From NCBI RefSeq assembly GCF_001682865.1, contig NZ_MAQX01000022.1, positions 620,001-684,000 on the forward strand: 64,000 nt of DNA. Direction: 5' to 3'. A program made the position numbers and the translations under genes. Below are positions 1 to 8,619 of this stretch, piece after piece; within the stretch, counting starts at the first letter, position 1; every line of letters begins with the position of its first letter. The notes below the pieces were generated by a model that was not told the origin of the DNA, did no database searches, and worked only from the letters and a program-made list of their open reading frames with translations. The DNA comes from Bacillus sp. FJAT-26390 (GTDB taxonomy: Bacteria; Bacillota; Bacilli; Paenibacillales; Paenibacillaceae).

Positions 1-1
1 G

Positions 2-934
2 GAAAATTTCAAATATGCCGATACGGTTATGGGGGCATTCGACGTGCTGCCTTCGCAGTTCGAGCTGCAAAATGGCGAGGTTGTGCCGAAGTTTTTTGAC
101 GTGGAAAATATGACAAAAGCGCTGGAGACGTACAAGACGATGTACGACGAGGGTTTGATTCCGAAGGATTTTGCTTCCCTGTCATCAAGCGACTACAGCA
201 AGAACAATGAAAGCGGAAGATCGGGCATGTGGTCAGCGAACGCCCAGCTTCTAACAGAGCTGCGAGGCAAGCTCATTAACGCCGTGCCTGAAGCGAAGCT
301 CGACATCATCCCGTCGCCGCGCGGCCCGGAAAATGTAGGCGGACATTTGCTCTACCCAAGCGTGAACACCTCTTACTATATCAACAGCAAAGTGTCGCAA
401 GAGAAGGCGATCGCTATTATTAAGTTTTTTGAATGGATGCTGACGCCGGAAGCGGAAATTTATTTCACATTTGGCATTGAAGGCGATACCTACACGAAGG
501 ATAGCGACGGCAAAATCAATTACACGCCGCCGACTGAGCCAGAGGCGATGGATGAGGACCGGTTCCGCGGCATGTTCTGGTTCGTGCATGACATGATCTA
601 CAACAAGGCGAAGGAAGAGCTGACAGAAGACGGCCGTGACATGATGATGTACCTGGATACAGTCGTGTCGAAGGAAGGGCTGGGAACCGTTCGTTTCTCT
701 CCTTCATTAGAGACGTTTTCAAAATATCCGGATGCATCCCCGCTCGGCGATGATACGGGGCCGAAGCTGATTATCGAGCACATGGTAAAGATGATCTACG
801 GCAAGGAGCCGATCGCGGATTGGCCTAAAGTAATTGAGGAGTACAAAAAGAAAGGCGGCCTCGACATTATCAAGGATGCGACCGAGCGGTATAACAACGG
901 AGAAGGCGTAATTGTCTCGGAAAATCGGAAATAA
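2..934 (+). CDS. Sugar ABC transporter solute-binding protein, 3' part only
   Basis: C-terminal 310 codons of an extracellular solute-binding protein of the large CUT1/LipO-like kind. The reading frame is open from base 2, so the gene begins left of the window and the signal peptide is not visible. Such proteins are membrane-anchored lipoproteins that capture oligosaccharides for a permease pair. The segment has typical features: a WMLTPEAE-type stretch (conserved in binding proteins where the ligand clamp ends), many aromatic residues and a lysine-rich C-terminus. The GH36 gene follows after 34 bp with its own RBS, so it looks like the last transport gene of a catabolic operon. The ligand is not readable, but the neighbours suggest a plant-cell-wall oligosaccharide. 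Confidence 0.75.
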   Translation, partial: ENFKYADTVMGAFDVLPSQFELQNGEVVPKFFDVENMTKALETYKTMYDEGLIPKDFASLSSSDYSKNNESGRSGMWSANAQLLTELRGKLINAVPEAKLDIIPSPRGPENVGGHLLYPSVNTSYYINSKVSQEKAIAIIKFFEWMLTPEAEIYFTFGIEGDTYTKDSDGKINYTPPTEPEAMDEDRFRGMFWFVHDMIYNKAKEELTEDGRDMMMYLDTVVSKEGLGTVRFSPSLETFSKYPDASPLGDDTGPKLIIEHMVKMIYGKEPIADWPKVIEEYKKKGGLDIIKDATERYNNGEGVIVSENRK

Positions 935-968
935 AGGACGCTAAGCTCGTCCGCATTGGAGGAGAACG

Positions 969-3182
969 ATGACGATCGTATATGACGAGGCAGCGCAGAC
1001 ATTCCATCTGCAAAGCCGATCATCCAGCTATATCATGCAGCTTGTGAAAAACAAATATCTCGCACATGTTCATTGGGGCGGTAAAGTCAGGGGCACAAGC
1101 GCCGGTGCGCTGCTCGCCATCCGTCGCAGATGCTCATTCTCGCCGTCGACGGATCCAAGCGATCTGACGCTGTCGCTCGATACGCTGCCACAAGAGCTTC
1201 CCGGCTTCGGAGGCAGCGACTTCCGGGTTCCTGCCTATCAAGTCCAGGTTGAGGACGGAACGACGGTCAGCGAGCTTGTCTATGAATCGCACCGCATCTA
1301 TGCCGGCAAGCCTGCGCTTAGCGGTCTTCCTTCAACTTATGCCGTGGAGGCAAGCGAAGCAGAAAGCCTCGAAATCGTTCTGATCGATCCGATCATAGGC
1401 TTGAAGGCGATTCTGACCTACACGACGTTCCGCGATTTGGACGCCGTGGCCCGCTCGGTTCGCTATATCAATGAAAGCGGCGCTCCGATGAAGCTGCTGC
1501 GCGCGCTTAGCATGAGCATCGACTTTCCTCATGATGACTTCGACATGCTTCAGCTGCCCGGAACATGGGCAAGAGAGCGCCACATCGAGCGTCGTCCGCT
1601 CGCATCCGGCGGTTCGGTCATCGAGAGCAGAAGGGGAGCGAGCAGCCATTCGCTCAATCCCTTTCTTGCCCTTCTCTCGAAGGACACGAACGAAGTGCAG
1701 GGCGAAGCCTACGGCTTCAGCCTCGTGTACAGCGGCAGCTTTGTGGCGCAGGCAGAGGTTGATCCCTTTCATACGACCCGCGTCGCAATGGGCATCAATC
1801 CATTCGACTTCTGTTGGCATTTGGAGCCAGACGAGTCGTTCCAGGCACCGGAGACGGTACTCGTGTATTCGTCGGAAGGGCTTGGCGCGATGTCGCGGAC
1901 GTATCATAAGCTGTACCGGACGCGCTTATGCCGAGGAGCTTTCCGCGACCGGACGCGTCCCGTGCTGCTCAACAACTGGGAGGCGACGTACTTTGATTTT
2001 GACGCGGACAAAATCGAGGAGATCGCACGCGAGGGCAAGGAGCTTGGAGCGGAGCTGTTTGTGTTAGACGACGGCTGGTTCGGCAAGCGGGATAATGACA
2101 AAAGCTCGCTTGGCGACTGGTTCGTCGACAAGCGCAAGCTGCCTAAAGGCTTGCCGAATCTAGTCGAGCGTGTAAGCAAATTGGGCATGCAGTTCGGCAT
2201 TTGGTTCGAGCCGGAGATGGTTTCACCGGAGAGCGAGCTGTACCGCGCCCATCCGGACTGGTGCCTTCATGTGCCAGGACGGCGGAGAACGGAGGCGCGG
2301 CAGCAGCTGGTGCTCGATTATTCCCGTCAGGATGTGAGGGATTACATTATCGGGACCATTAGCAGCGTCCTGCAAAGCTCTCCGATCACTTATGTCAAAT
2401 GGGACATGAACCGCAATATGACGGAGGTTGGCTCAGCGCTGCTTCCGCCAGAGCGGCAGCGCGAGACTGCGCACCGCTGCATCCTCGGATTATATGAGGT
2501 GCTGGACCGACTCACTTCGGCATTCCCTTATGTGCTGTTCGAGAGCTGCTCCGGCGGCGGCGGCAGGTTCGACCCAGGCATGCTCTACTATATGCCGCAA
2601 ACATGGACGAGCGACAACACCGATGCGGTTGAGCGTCTCAAAATCCAGTACGGAACGAGCATCGTTTATCCCATCAGCGCGATGGGCGCCCACGTATCCG
2701 CCGTTCCTAATCATCAGGTGCACCGGACAACGCCAATCGAGATGCGCGGCCATGTCGCCATGTCCGGCAACTTTGGTTATGAGCTGAATCCGGCTTTGCT
2801 GACCGAGGCAGAGAAAACAGCAGTAAAGCAGCAGATCAGCTTGTACAAGGATATGCGTTACCTCATCCAGAGCGGCGAGTTCTACCGCCTTCGCAGTCCG
2901 TTTCATGGGAACGATACGGCATGGATGTTCGTGATGGAGGACGGCTCCGAGGCGATGGTCGGCTATTTCCAAGTGTTATCCGAGGCGAACGCGCCGCTTA
3001 AGAAGCTTCGGTTGCAGGGGCTTAACTCCGAGCATGACTATCTGCTCTACGATGCGGATCGGCCTGAGGACGGCGAGGAGCTGCTTGGCGGCGACGAGCT
3101 GATGAGGGTTGGACTAAAGCTTCCGATATGGAAGGGCGATTTTCGCAGCAAGCTTTACCGATTAAAAAGGGTCACAACTTAA
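969..3182 (+). CDS. Alpha-galactosidase, GH36
   Basis: Encodes 737 residues, the usual length for bacterial GH36 alpha-galactosidases, with no signal peptide, so it acts in the cytoplasm on imported oligosaccharides. Visible family features are the N-terminal beta-supersandwich followed by the barrel signature LDDGWFGKRDND, the nucleophile motif KWDMNR (D479) and the acid/base motif WTSDNTDA (D549). The spacing of these two aspartates matches characterised Geobacillus enzymes (478/548). A SCSGGGGRFD loop is also present. The ATG at 969 follows GGAGGAGAACG. It is the first enzyme gene after the binding protein and is expected to remove terminal alpha-galactose. Specificity within GH36 is inferred. 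Confidence 0.92.
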   Translation: MTIVYDEAAQTFHLQSRSSSYIMQLVKNKYLAHVHWGGKVRGTSAGALLAIRRRCSFSPSTDPSDLTLSLDTLPQELPGFGGSDFRVPAYQVQVEDGTTVSELVYESHRIYAGKPALSGLPSTYAVEASEAESLEIVLIDPIIGLKAILTYTTFRDLDAVARSVRYINESGAPMKLLRALSMSIDFPHDDFDMLQLPGTWARERHIERRPLASGGSVIESRRGASSHSLNPFLALLSKDTNEVQGEAYGFSLVYSGSFVAQAEVDPFHTTRVAMGINPFDFCWHLEPDESFQAPETVLVYSSEGLGAMSRTYHKLYRTRLCRGAFRDRTRPVLLNNWEATYFDFDADKIEEIAREGKELGAELFVLDDGWFGKRDNDKSSLGDWFVDKRKLPKGLPNLVERVSKLGMQFGIWFEPEMVSPESELYRAHPDWCLHVPGRRRTEARQQLVLDYSRQDVRDYIIGTISSVLQSSPITYVKWDMNRNMTEVGSALLPPERQRETAHRCILGLYEVLDRLTSAFPYVLFESCSGGGGRFDPGMLYYMPQTWTSDNTDAVERLKIQYGTSIVYPISAMGAHVSAVPNHQVHRTTPIEMRGHVAMSGNFGYELNPALLTEAEKTAVKQQISLYKDMRYLIQSGEFYRLRSPFHGNDTAWMFVMEDGSEAMVGYFQVLSEANAPLKKLRLQGLNSEHDYLLYDADRPEDGEELLGGDELMRVGLKLPIWKGDFRSKLYRLKRVTT

Positions 3183-3205
3183 AGCAGATAAAAGGAGAGG
3201 TTCGC

Positions 3206-4432
3206 ATGAGCTCGATTGGGAATGGTGGGAATACGAAAGAACAATTCATAAACCATGTGATGGCGCTGCCGGTATTCGATACGCATACCCATCTGGTGGG
3301 TGATCGTCTCAGCGCGCGCGACTTCTGGGAAATCGCGCATTATTTCTGGCTGTTCCGGGAGCTGCAAGCCGGCGGTTACCCGGCTGATGCCGAGAAGCTG
3401 CCAGAGGAAGAGCGCATCGCCGCTTTTTTGAATGCATATAAGGAAACGAGAAGCACGTTGATGAATTGGACTTTTACTGCGATTATGCGGGAGCTGTATC
3501 GCATTGAGATTAAGGATGCTGAATCTATCAGAGAAGCGATAGCCGCAGTTAAACGGTCAAGTACGGATGAAGGCTGGGCACAGCAAACGGCAGACCGGCT
3601 GAATATCCGCAGGTTCGTCGTGAATCATCCGGAGCATGCCGTATTTGAAGGGATGCGCGAGCATGCTGTACTTATACCTCGGATAGACGGGGCAATAGGG
3701 AAGTGGGTTGACCGCGTGGCGCAATCGGCAGATCCAGCCGGCGAGTTTTTGGGCGTGCGGTCAGAGATTAGCCAATTGCTCGGCAGTTATGGAGCAGCAG
3801 GCTTGCCCGGCGTTATGACGACGCTGCCTGCATATGAAACCAGCGCTCATATCCGATACACGATTAGCGACAGCAGCACACGCGACGAAATTATGATGGA
3901 GCTGCTGCATGCCGTATGCGCCGCGTCAGAGCAAAACGGCTTGCTCGTCCAGCTATTCCTAGGCGTAGAGCGTTCGTGGTGCGGAACTGCTTTTCCGGTA
4001 AACGACACGGAAAGAATTTTGAAGCTGACCGCTTTATTTGAGAAGTACAGCTGTTCATTCGAGCTTGTGCTTGCTTCTGAGCTTAATAACCTAGACGCGG
4101 TGCAGGCGGCTTGGAATTTCCCGAATGTGCATATCGGCGGCATGTGGTGGTTCAACTTCCGTGCCAGCACCTACCGGGACAGCATGCAATACCGGCTTGA
4201 AGCGCTGCCCGCCAGCAAAAGCTCGGTTATCGTATCCGATGCCCGCTGCATGGAATGGAGCTTTGGCAAAATTATGTTAGTCAAGAAGCTGGCCGCAGAA
4301 TTTCTATGGGAGCGGTTGGAATCGGGATGGATCGATGAGGAGACTGCTTTGCATACGGCTCGGCAGTGGCTGTTCGAAAGTGCGTCCAAACGGTACGCCA
4401 TGAAGGAAAAACATTTGACGGCTAAGGGGTGA
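3206..4432 (+). CDS. Uronate isomerase-like amidohydrolase-superfamily protein
   Basis: 408 residues. The start at 3206 is chosen because AAAGGAGAGG lies just upstream; an in-frame ATG at 3128 would overlap the GH36 gene. The N-terminus has the FDTHTHL metal-binding motif of amidohydrolase-type TIM barrels. The C-terminal half has a WWFN segment and an SDAR..EWSFGK block resembling the fWFnD and tDSRSF regions of glucuronate/galacturonate isomerase (UxaC). It is shorter than classical UxaC (about 470 residues), so the substrate may not be a simple hexuronate. It sits in an operon with GH36, GH43-like, GH31 and GH95 genes, consistent with processing an acidic or modified sugar released from a glycan. 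Confidence 0.65.
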   Translation: MSSIGNGGNTKEQFINHVMALPVFDTHTHLVGDRLSARDFWEIAHYFWLFRELQAGGYPADAEKLPEEERIAAFLNAYKETRSTLMNWTFTAIMRELYRIEIKDAESIREAIAAVKRSSTDEGWAQQTADRLNIRRFVVNHPEHAVFEGMREHAVLIPRIDGAIGKWVDRVAQSADPAGEFLGVRSEISQLLGSYGAAGLPGVMTTLPAYETSAHIRYTISDSSTRDEIMMELLHAVCAASEQNGLLVQLFLGVERSWCGTAFPVNDTERILKLTALFEKYSCSFELVLASELNNLDAVQAAWNFPNVHIGGMWWFNFRASTYRDSMQYRLEALPASKSSVIVSDARCMEWSFGKIMLVKKLAAEFLWERLESGWIDEETALHTARQWLFESASKRYAMKEKHLTAKG

Positions 4433-4437
4433 GAGTG

Positions 4438-5478
4438 ATGCATGCAAGCAGCATTGCAGGGAGAATGCTGCCCGCTCCGAGAAGCGGCGGCTTCAAGATG
4501 GAAGGCTACTGGGTCTGGTGCGGATCCGTCGTAAAAGGTGAGGATGACCGGTTTCATATGTTTGCCTCCAGATGGCCGATGACGGTGCCCATGCATCCGG
4601 GCTGGCTGTTAGCCTCCGAAATCGTAAGGGCAGTATCCGATACGCCGGAAGGGCCTTATGTTTTTCAGGAAATCGTGCTTCCGGCAAGAGGCGCGGAATA
4701 TTGGGATGGGCGCAGCACGCATAATCCGCATATCGTCAAGCATAACGGCGTCTATCTTCTCTATTATATGGGCACCACGCATCCTTTGCCTGAGCCGGTT
4801 CCCGGCATGGAATGCGGCCTTGGCGATCCGCGAACCATCGTTGCCCGTTCGAACAAGAGGGTGGGACTTGCGGTTTCGGATAGCGTATTCGGTCCGTGGA
4901 GGAGGAGCGATGCTCCGCTGCTGCCGACTCGTCCCGGCCGCTTCGACAGCTATTTGACTTCGAATCCGGCACCGTGCGTTAGGGAAGACGGCTCAGTGCT
5001 GCTTATCTACAAGGCCCGGCGGCATGAAGGCAATGATTTTGGCCAAATGACGATCGGAGTTGCCGAGGCGGAGCATTGGAGCGGGCCTTACAAGGTGATG
5101 TCAGAGGACCCTGTATTCCCGCCTGCTGAGTTCCATATTGAGGACCCGTTCATATGGCAAACGGAGGAAGGGTATTCGCTTATTGCGAAGGATATGGACG
5201 GCACGCTCGGCGGTGAGAAGCATGGCGGCATACAAGCCTCCTCCAAGGATGGCCTGCAATGGGCGCTGTCCGAGCAGCCGCAAGCCTACTCGCGCACCGT
5301 CCGCTGGGATGATGGAACGGTTCAGACCATGGGAAGCATGGAGCGTCCGTTTCTATTGTTTCAAAACGGCAAGCCAACCCATTTATTCGCGGCTGCGGCT
5401 GATGGGCCGGGCGGATTTCAGAAAGCTTCCCAAACTTGGAATATGGTCATTCCGCTAGCGGAATCGGAAGGAGAATAA
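4438..5478 (+). CDS. GH43-like five-bladed beta-propeller glycosidase
   Basis: 346 residues from the ATG at 4438, preceded by AAGGGGTGA; a GTG at 4429 is possible but too close to that RBS. There is no signal peptide. Features of the GH43/62/32/68 five-bladed propeller group include repeated beta blades with NPHIVKHNGVYLLYYMG, SNPAPCVREDG and HIEDPFIWQTEEGYSLI. The last resembles the conserved E-D-P acid region of these families. A blade-forming aspartate early in the chain, typical of GH43, is not unambiguous here, so it may belong to an undesignated neighbouring family. It overlaps neither neighbour and lies 5 bp after the isomerase-like gene, clearly in the same operon. Confidence 0.7.
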   Translation: MHASSIAGRMLPAPRSGGFKMEGYWVWCGSVVKGEDDRFHMFASRWPMTVPMHPGWLLASEIVRAVSDTPEGPYVFQEIVLPARGAEYWDGRSTHNPHIVKHNGVYLLYYMGTTHPLPEPVPGMECGLGDPRTIVARSNKRVGLAVSDSVFGPWRRSDAPLLPTRPGRFDSYLTSNPAPCVREDGSVLLIYKARRHEGNDFGQMTIGVAEAEHWSGPYKVMSEDPVFPPAEFHIEDPFIWQTEEGYSLIAKDMDGTLGGEKHGGIQASSKDGLQWALSEQPQAYSRTVRWDDGTVQTMGSMERPFLLFQNGKPTHLFAAAADGPGGFQKASQTWNMVIPLAESEGE

Positions 5479-5481
5479 GCG

Positions 5482-6459
5482 ATGAAAGCAATATTAGTTG
5501 GTCTCGGAAGTGCAGGCTTTAGCTGGTACAAAAGATTGAGAGACAGGGGCTTGCTCGCGGCAGTCGTTGAGACGGACCCCGCCATGAAGGCTAAGCTGGA
5601 AGGGGCTCCTTATCCGTTCTATACCTCTCTGGAGGAGGCGCTTGCGCAAGAGGAGGCAGACTTCCTCGTTAATGTAACTTCTCCGGCTGCGCATACGCGG
5701 GTCAACCATGCTGCATTTGACAGAGGCCTGCCCGTGCTTTGCGAGAAGCCCATCTCCTTCGATTATTCGGAATCGATAGAGATTGTTGCTAGAGCGGCGA
5801 AAGAGAATATTCCGTTCATGATCGCCGAGAACTACCGGCGTTTTCCCTATGTGCGCAAAATGAAGCAGCTGCTGGACGAGGGCATCATCGGGGCGATCTC
5901 GACGATCGACATACGGTTCCGCCGTTATCATCAGGTGCAGCGGAAGTATGCGGTGCGCATTTTGGACGATATCGGCGTACATCACTTTGATATGCTTCGT
6001 TATTTGACCGGACGCGAGGGGAAGGCCATCCAAGCGAAATTGTATAATCCGCTTGGCAGCTGGGAAGAAGAAGGCGCGCTTATTAACGCGAGCGCCATCA
6101 TTGAGATGGAAGGCGGAATTATAGCCGGTTATGCGGCGACGATCGCCTCGCGGGGGCCGGAGACGTTATGGGCCGGCGACTGGCGAATAGAGGGGACAAA
6201 CGGCGCGCTGGTGCTGGCAGGCAAGGAGATTCGCATTTACAAAGAGGATGGGACAGAGGTCATTAATGACTTTGCCGATGTTGGCGAGACGGATACGTTA
6301 ACGGAGTTTTTGGCTTCGCTTGAAACAAGGCAGGAAGCGGAAACAAGCGGCAACGATTATCTGCTTACGCAGGCGCTTGTCCACTATGCCAATCTGTCCG
6401 GCGAATCGGGCCATAACATACAAATTGAACTGCCGGATTTGGGGAGGACCATACAATGA
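5482..6459 (+). CDS. Gfo/Idh/MocA family NAD(P)-dependent oxidoreductase
   Basis: 325 residues with an N-terminal Rossmann fold (GLGSAGFSW dinucleotide loop, residues 7-15). The conserved CEKPIS motif follows, then a C-terminal alpha/beta domain with DIGVHHFDMLRYLTG, where the aspartate and histidine form the usual active-site pair. These enzymes oxidise or epimerise sugars, inositols or glycoside 3-hydroxyls using NAD(P). The gene starts 3 bp after the GH43-like gene and its stop overlaps the next start (ATGA), indicating translational coupling. In this operon it probably modifies a sugar released by the glycosidases. The exact substrate cannot be read. Confidence 0.85.
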   Translation: MKAILVGLGSAGFSWYKRLRDRGLLAAVVETDPAMKAKLEGAPYPFYTSLEEALAQEEADFLVNVTSPAAHTRVNHAAFDRGLPVLCEKPISFDYSESIEIVARAAKENIPFMIAENYRRFPYVRKMKQLLDEGIIGAISTIDIRFRRYHQVQRKYAVRILDDIGVHHFDMLRYLTGREGKAIQAKLYNPLGSWEEEGALINASAIIEMEGGIIAGYAATIASRGPETLWAGDWRIEGTNGALVLAGKEIRIYKEDGTEVINDFADVGETDTLTEFLASLETRQEAETSGNDYLLTQALVHYANLSGESGHNIQIELPDLGRTIQ

Positions 6460-8588
6460 CAACTTTGACATGGACGGAAGCTGCGCCGGGTGTATGGCGT
6501 GCCACAATTGGAGATTCGCAGGCGCTCACGCCGCTATCGTTAATCGGAGCTGATCCGAGGCTGGAGGCGCTTATGCAGATGGCGAAGGCGAATCCACCCT
6601 TTGAATGGGAGGAGGTCCGGGTTGACAATTCGGTCAGCGGACGCCAAATGCTCACGCTGCCGCTTTCGGCTAACGAGAAGCTTTACGGAACGGGGCTGCA
6701 ATTCATGCGAATGAACCAGCGCGGACGAACCCGCTATCTCCGCGTGAACAGCGATCCGAAGCAGGATACCGGAGAGACGCATGCGCCGGTTCCTTTCTAC
6801 GTGAGCGACCGCGGGTATGGCGTGTTAATCGATACGGCGCGTGCGGTCACGATGCATCTCGGCTCGGCGCTTCGCCTTGACGAGACGAGCGCGGAGGATG
6901 CAAAGGACCGCAATCGCGATGCAAAATGGCGGGCGACGCTGCCTTCAGCCCGCGCGGAGGTCCGCTTGCCGGAGGAAGGCGCGGACATTTATGTGTTCGG
7001 CGGTCCATCGCTTGGCGATGCGGTAAGCCGCTACAATCTGTTCTGCGGCGGCGGTACGCTGCCGCCGAAGTGGGGACTGGGCTTCTGGCATCGCGTGCCT
7101 ACCTTATTCAATGAGGAGGAGGCGCTTGCGGAAGCGATGGAATTCCGCCGCCGGGATTACCCTTGCGACGTAATTGGTTTGGAGCCGGGCTGGCATAGCC
7201 GCAGCTATCCGGTGACGTATGAATGGGACGCGGAGCGGTTCCCTGCTCCCGAACGATTCGTTCGCAAGCTCGCGGATAACGGCTTCCGCGTCAACCTGTG
7301 GGAGCATCCTTATGTGTCGCCGGAGAGCGAGCTTTATCCGGCGCTTAAGCCGCTGTCCGGCAATTACTCGGTATGGGGCGGGCTTGCCCCTGACTATGCG
7401 CTGCCGGAAGCGCGGGAGCTGTATGCCAAGCAGCATAAGGAGAAGCACGTTGCGATTGGCGTATCGGGCTACAAGCTGGACGAATGCGATGGCAGCGAGC
7501 TGACCAACAATTCTTGGATGTTCCCAGAGCATGCCCGTTTTCCATCCGGGCTTGACGGTGAGCAGATGCGGCAAGTTTACGGCCTAATGTTCCAAAAAAT
7601 GACGAATGACCTCTACCGCGCGGACAACCTGCGCACCTATGGCCTTGTCCGGGCATCAAACGCAGCGGCTTCCTCGCTGCCCTATGTGCTTTATTCGGAT
7701 CTATATAACCACAAGCAATTTATTAGGGCGCTGTGCAATTCCTCCTTCAGCGGATTGTTGTGGTCGCCGGAGGTGCGCCGTGCGCGCAGTGCCGAGGATT
7801 GGGTCAGAAGAATGCAGACCGTCTGCTTCTCGCCGCTTGCCATGCTGAATGCTTGGGGCGACGGAACGAAGCCTTGGTCATATCCTGAGGTCGAACCGAT
7901 TATTCGCCGCTACATCAAGCTGCGGATGCGCTTGCAGCCTTATTTATATACAGCGTTCGCTGCTTACCATGAAAAAGGCATTCCTCCCTTCCGCGCGATG
8001 CCGTTTGTCGTTACACCGGAGGAGCTCGTCCACGCCGAGCAGCAAAGGATGGAAGCGGAGAAGCTGAATACGACGGATGGAGCCTACGGAAAGCGCGTCA
8101 TTCCGCAATGGGACGACCAATATATGTTCGGGGATTCGCTGCTCATCGCGCCGCTCGTTGAAGGGGAGTCCGAGAGAGATGTGCTCTTGCCGTCCGGCTC
8201 ATGGATCGGGTTCGAGACGGGAGAGCGGCATGAAGGGGGCGGCGTTATCAGGGTTCGCGCTGGGCTGGATACGATACCTATATTTGTGCGCGACGGCGCG
8301 GTTATTCCGATGATGGCTTCGCAGCCGCATGCGCTCCGCCCAGGCGAGAAAACTCAGCTTGAATTCGTGCATTTTGGATCTGTTGCAGGCTCATGCCTGC
8401 TGTACGATGACGACGGAGTAACGTTGGATCATGAAAACGGCGCTTGCGGCTGGTGGAAGGCGGAAGTAACGAAAACGGAGGAAGGCGGTTTTCAAGGCGT
8501 GTTATCCGGCGATTCGAATTTACCGGCTTCATATTCCAGCGTGAAGTGGCGCTTTGCCGCGATAGGGCTGGCACTACATGACGAATAG
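6456..8588 (+). CDS. GH31 family alpha-glycosidase
   Basis: 710 residues without a signal peptide. The N-terminal beta-sandwich is followed by the GH31 barrel: the PPKWGLGFWHR entry strand, DVIGLEPGWHS, and the nucleophile region SGYKLDECDGSE with D342 as probable nucleophile. The C-terminal region has MFGDSLLIAPLVE, strongly typical of GH31, then a DYDD-like C-terminal beta domain. Members are alpha-glucosidases, alpha-xylosidases or alpha-galactosidases. With GH95 and GH36/GH43 neighbours an alpha-xylosidase role on xyloglucan-type oligosaccharides is attractive but inferred. The start overlaps the oxidoreductase stop by 4 bp. Confidence 0.88.
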   Translation: MTTLTWTEAAPGVWRATIGDSQALTPLSLIGADPRLEALMQMAKANPPFEWEEVRVDNSVSGRQMLTLPLSANEKLYGTGLQFMRMNQRGRTRYLRVNSDPKQDTGETHAPVPFYVSDRGYGVLIDTARAVTMHLGSALRLDETSAEDAKDRNRDAKWRATLPSARAEVRLPEEGADIYVFGGPSLGDAVSRYNLFCGGGTLPPKWGLGFWHRVPTLFNEEEALAEAMEFRRRDYPCDVIGLEPGWHSRSYPVTYEWDAERFPAPERFVRKLADNGFRVNLWEHPYVSPESELYPALKPLSGNYSVWGGLAPDYALPEARELYAKQHKEKHVAIGVSGYKLDECDGSELTNNSWMFPEHARFPSGLDGEQMRQVYGLMFQKMTNDLYRADNLRTYGLVRASNAAASSLPYVLYSDLYNHKQFIRALCNSSFSGLLWSPEVRRARSAEDWVRRMQTVCFSPLAMLNAWGDGTKPWSYPEVEPIIRRYIKLRMRLQPYLYTAFAAYHEKGIPPFRAMPFVVTPEELVHAEQQRMEAEKLNTTDGAYGKRVIPQWDDQYMFGDSLLIAPLVEGESERDVLLPSGSWIGFETGERHEGGGVIRVRAGLDTIPIFVRDGAVIPMMASQPHALRPGEKTQLEFVHFGSVAGSCLLYDDDGVTLDHENGACGWWKAEVTKTEEGGFQGVLSGDSNLPASYSSVKWRFAAIGLALHDE

Positions 8589-8619
8589 ACGGATGGACTA
8601 ACGCGAGGGGGGAGAAAAG

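Noticed and set aside
1332..1907. Long minus-strand reading frame opposite the GH36 gene
   Set aside because: It is a mirror of a GC-rich coding sequence, has no RBS and no recognisable motif.
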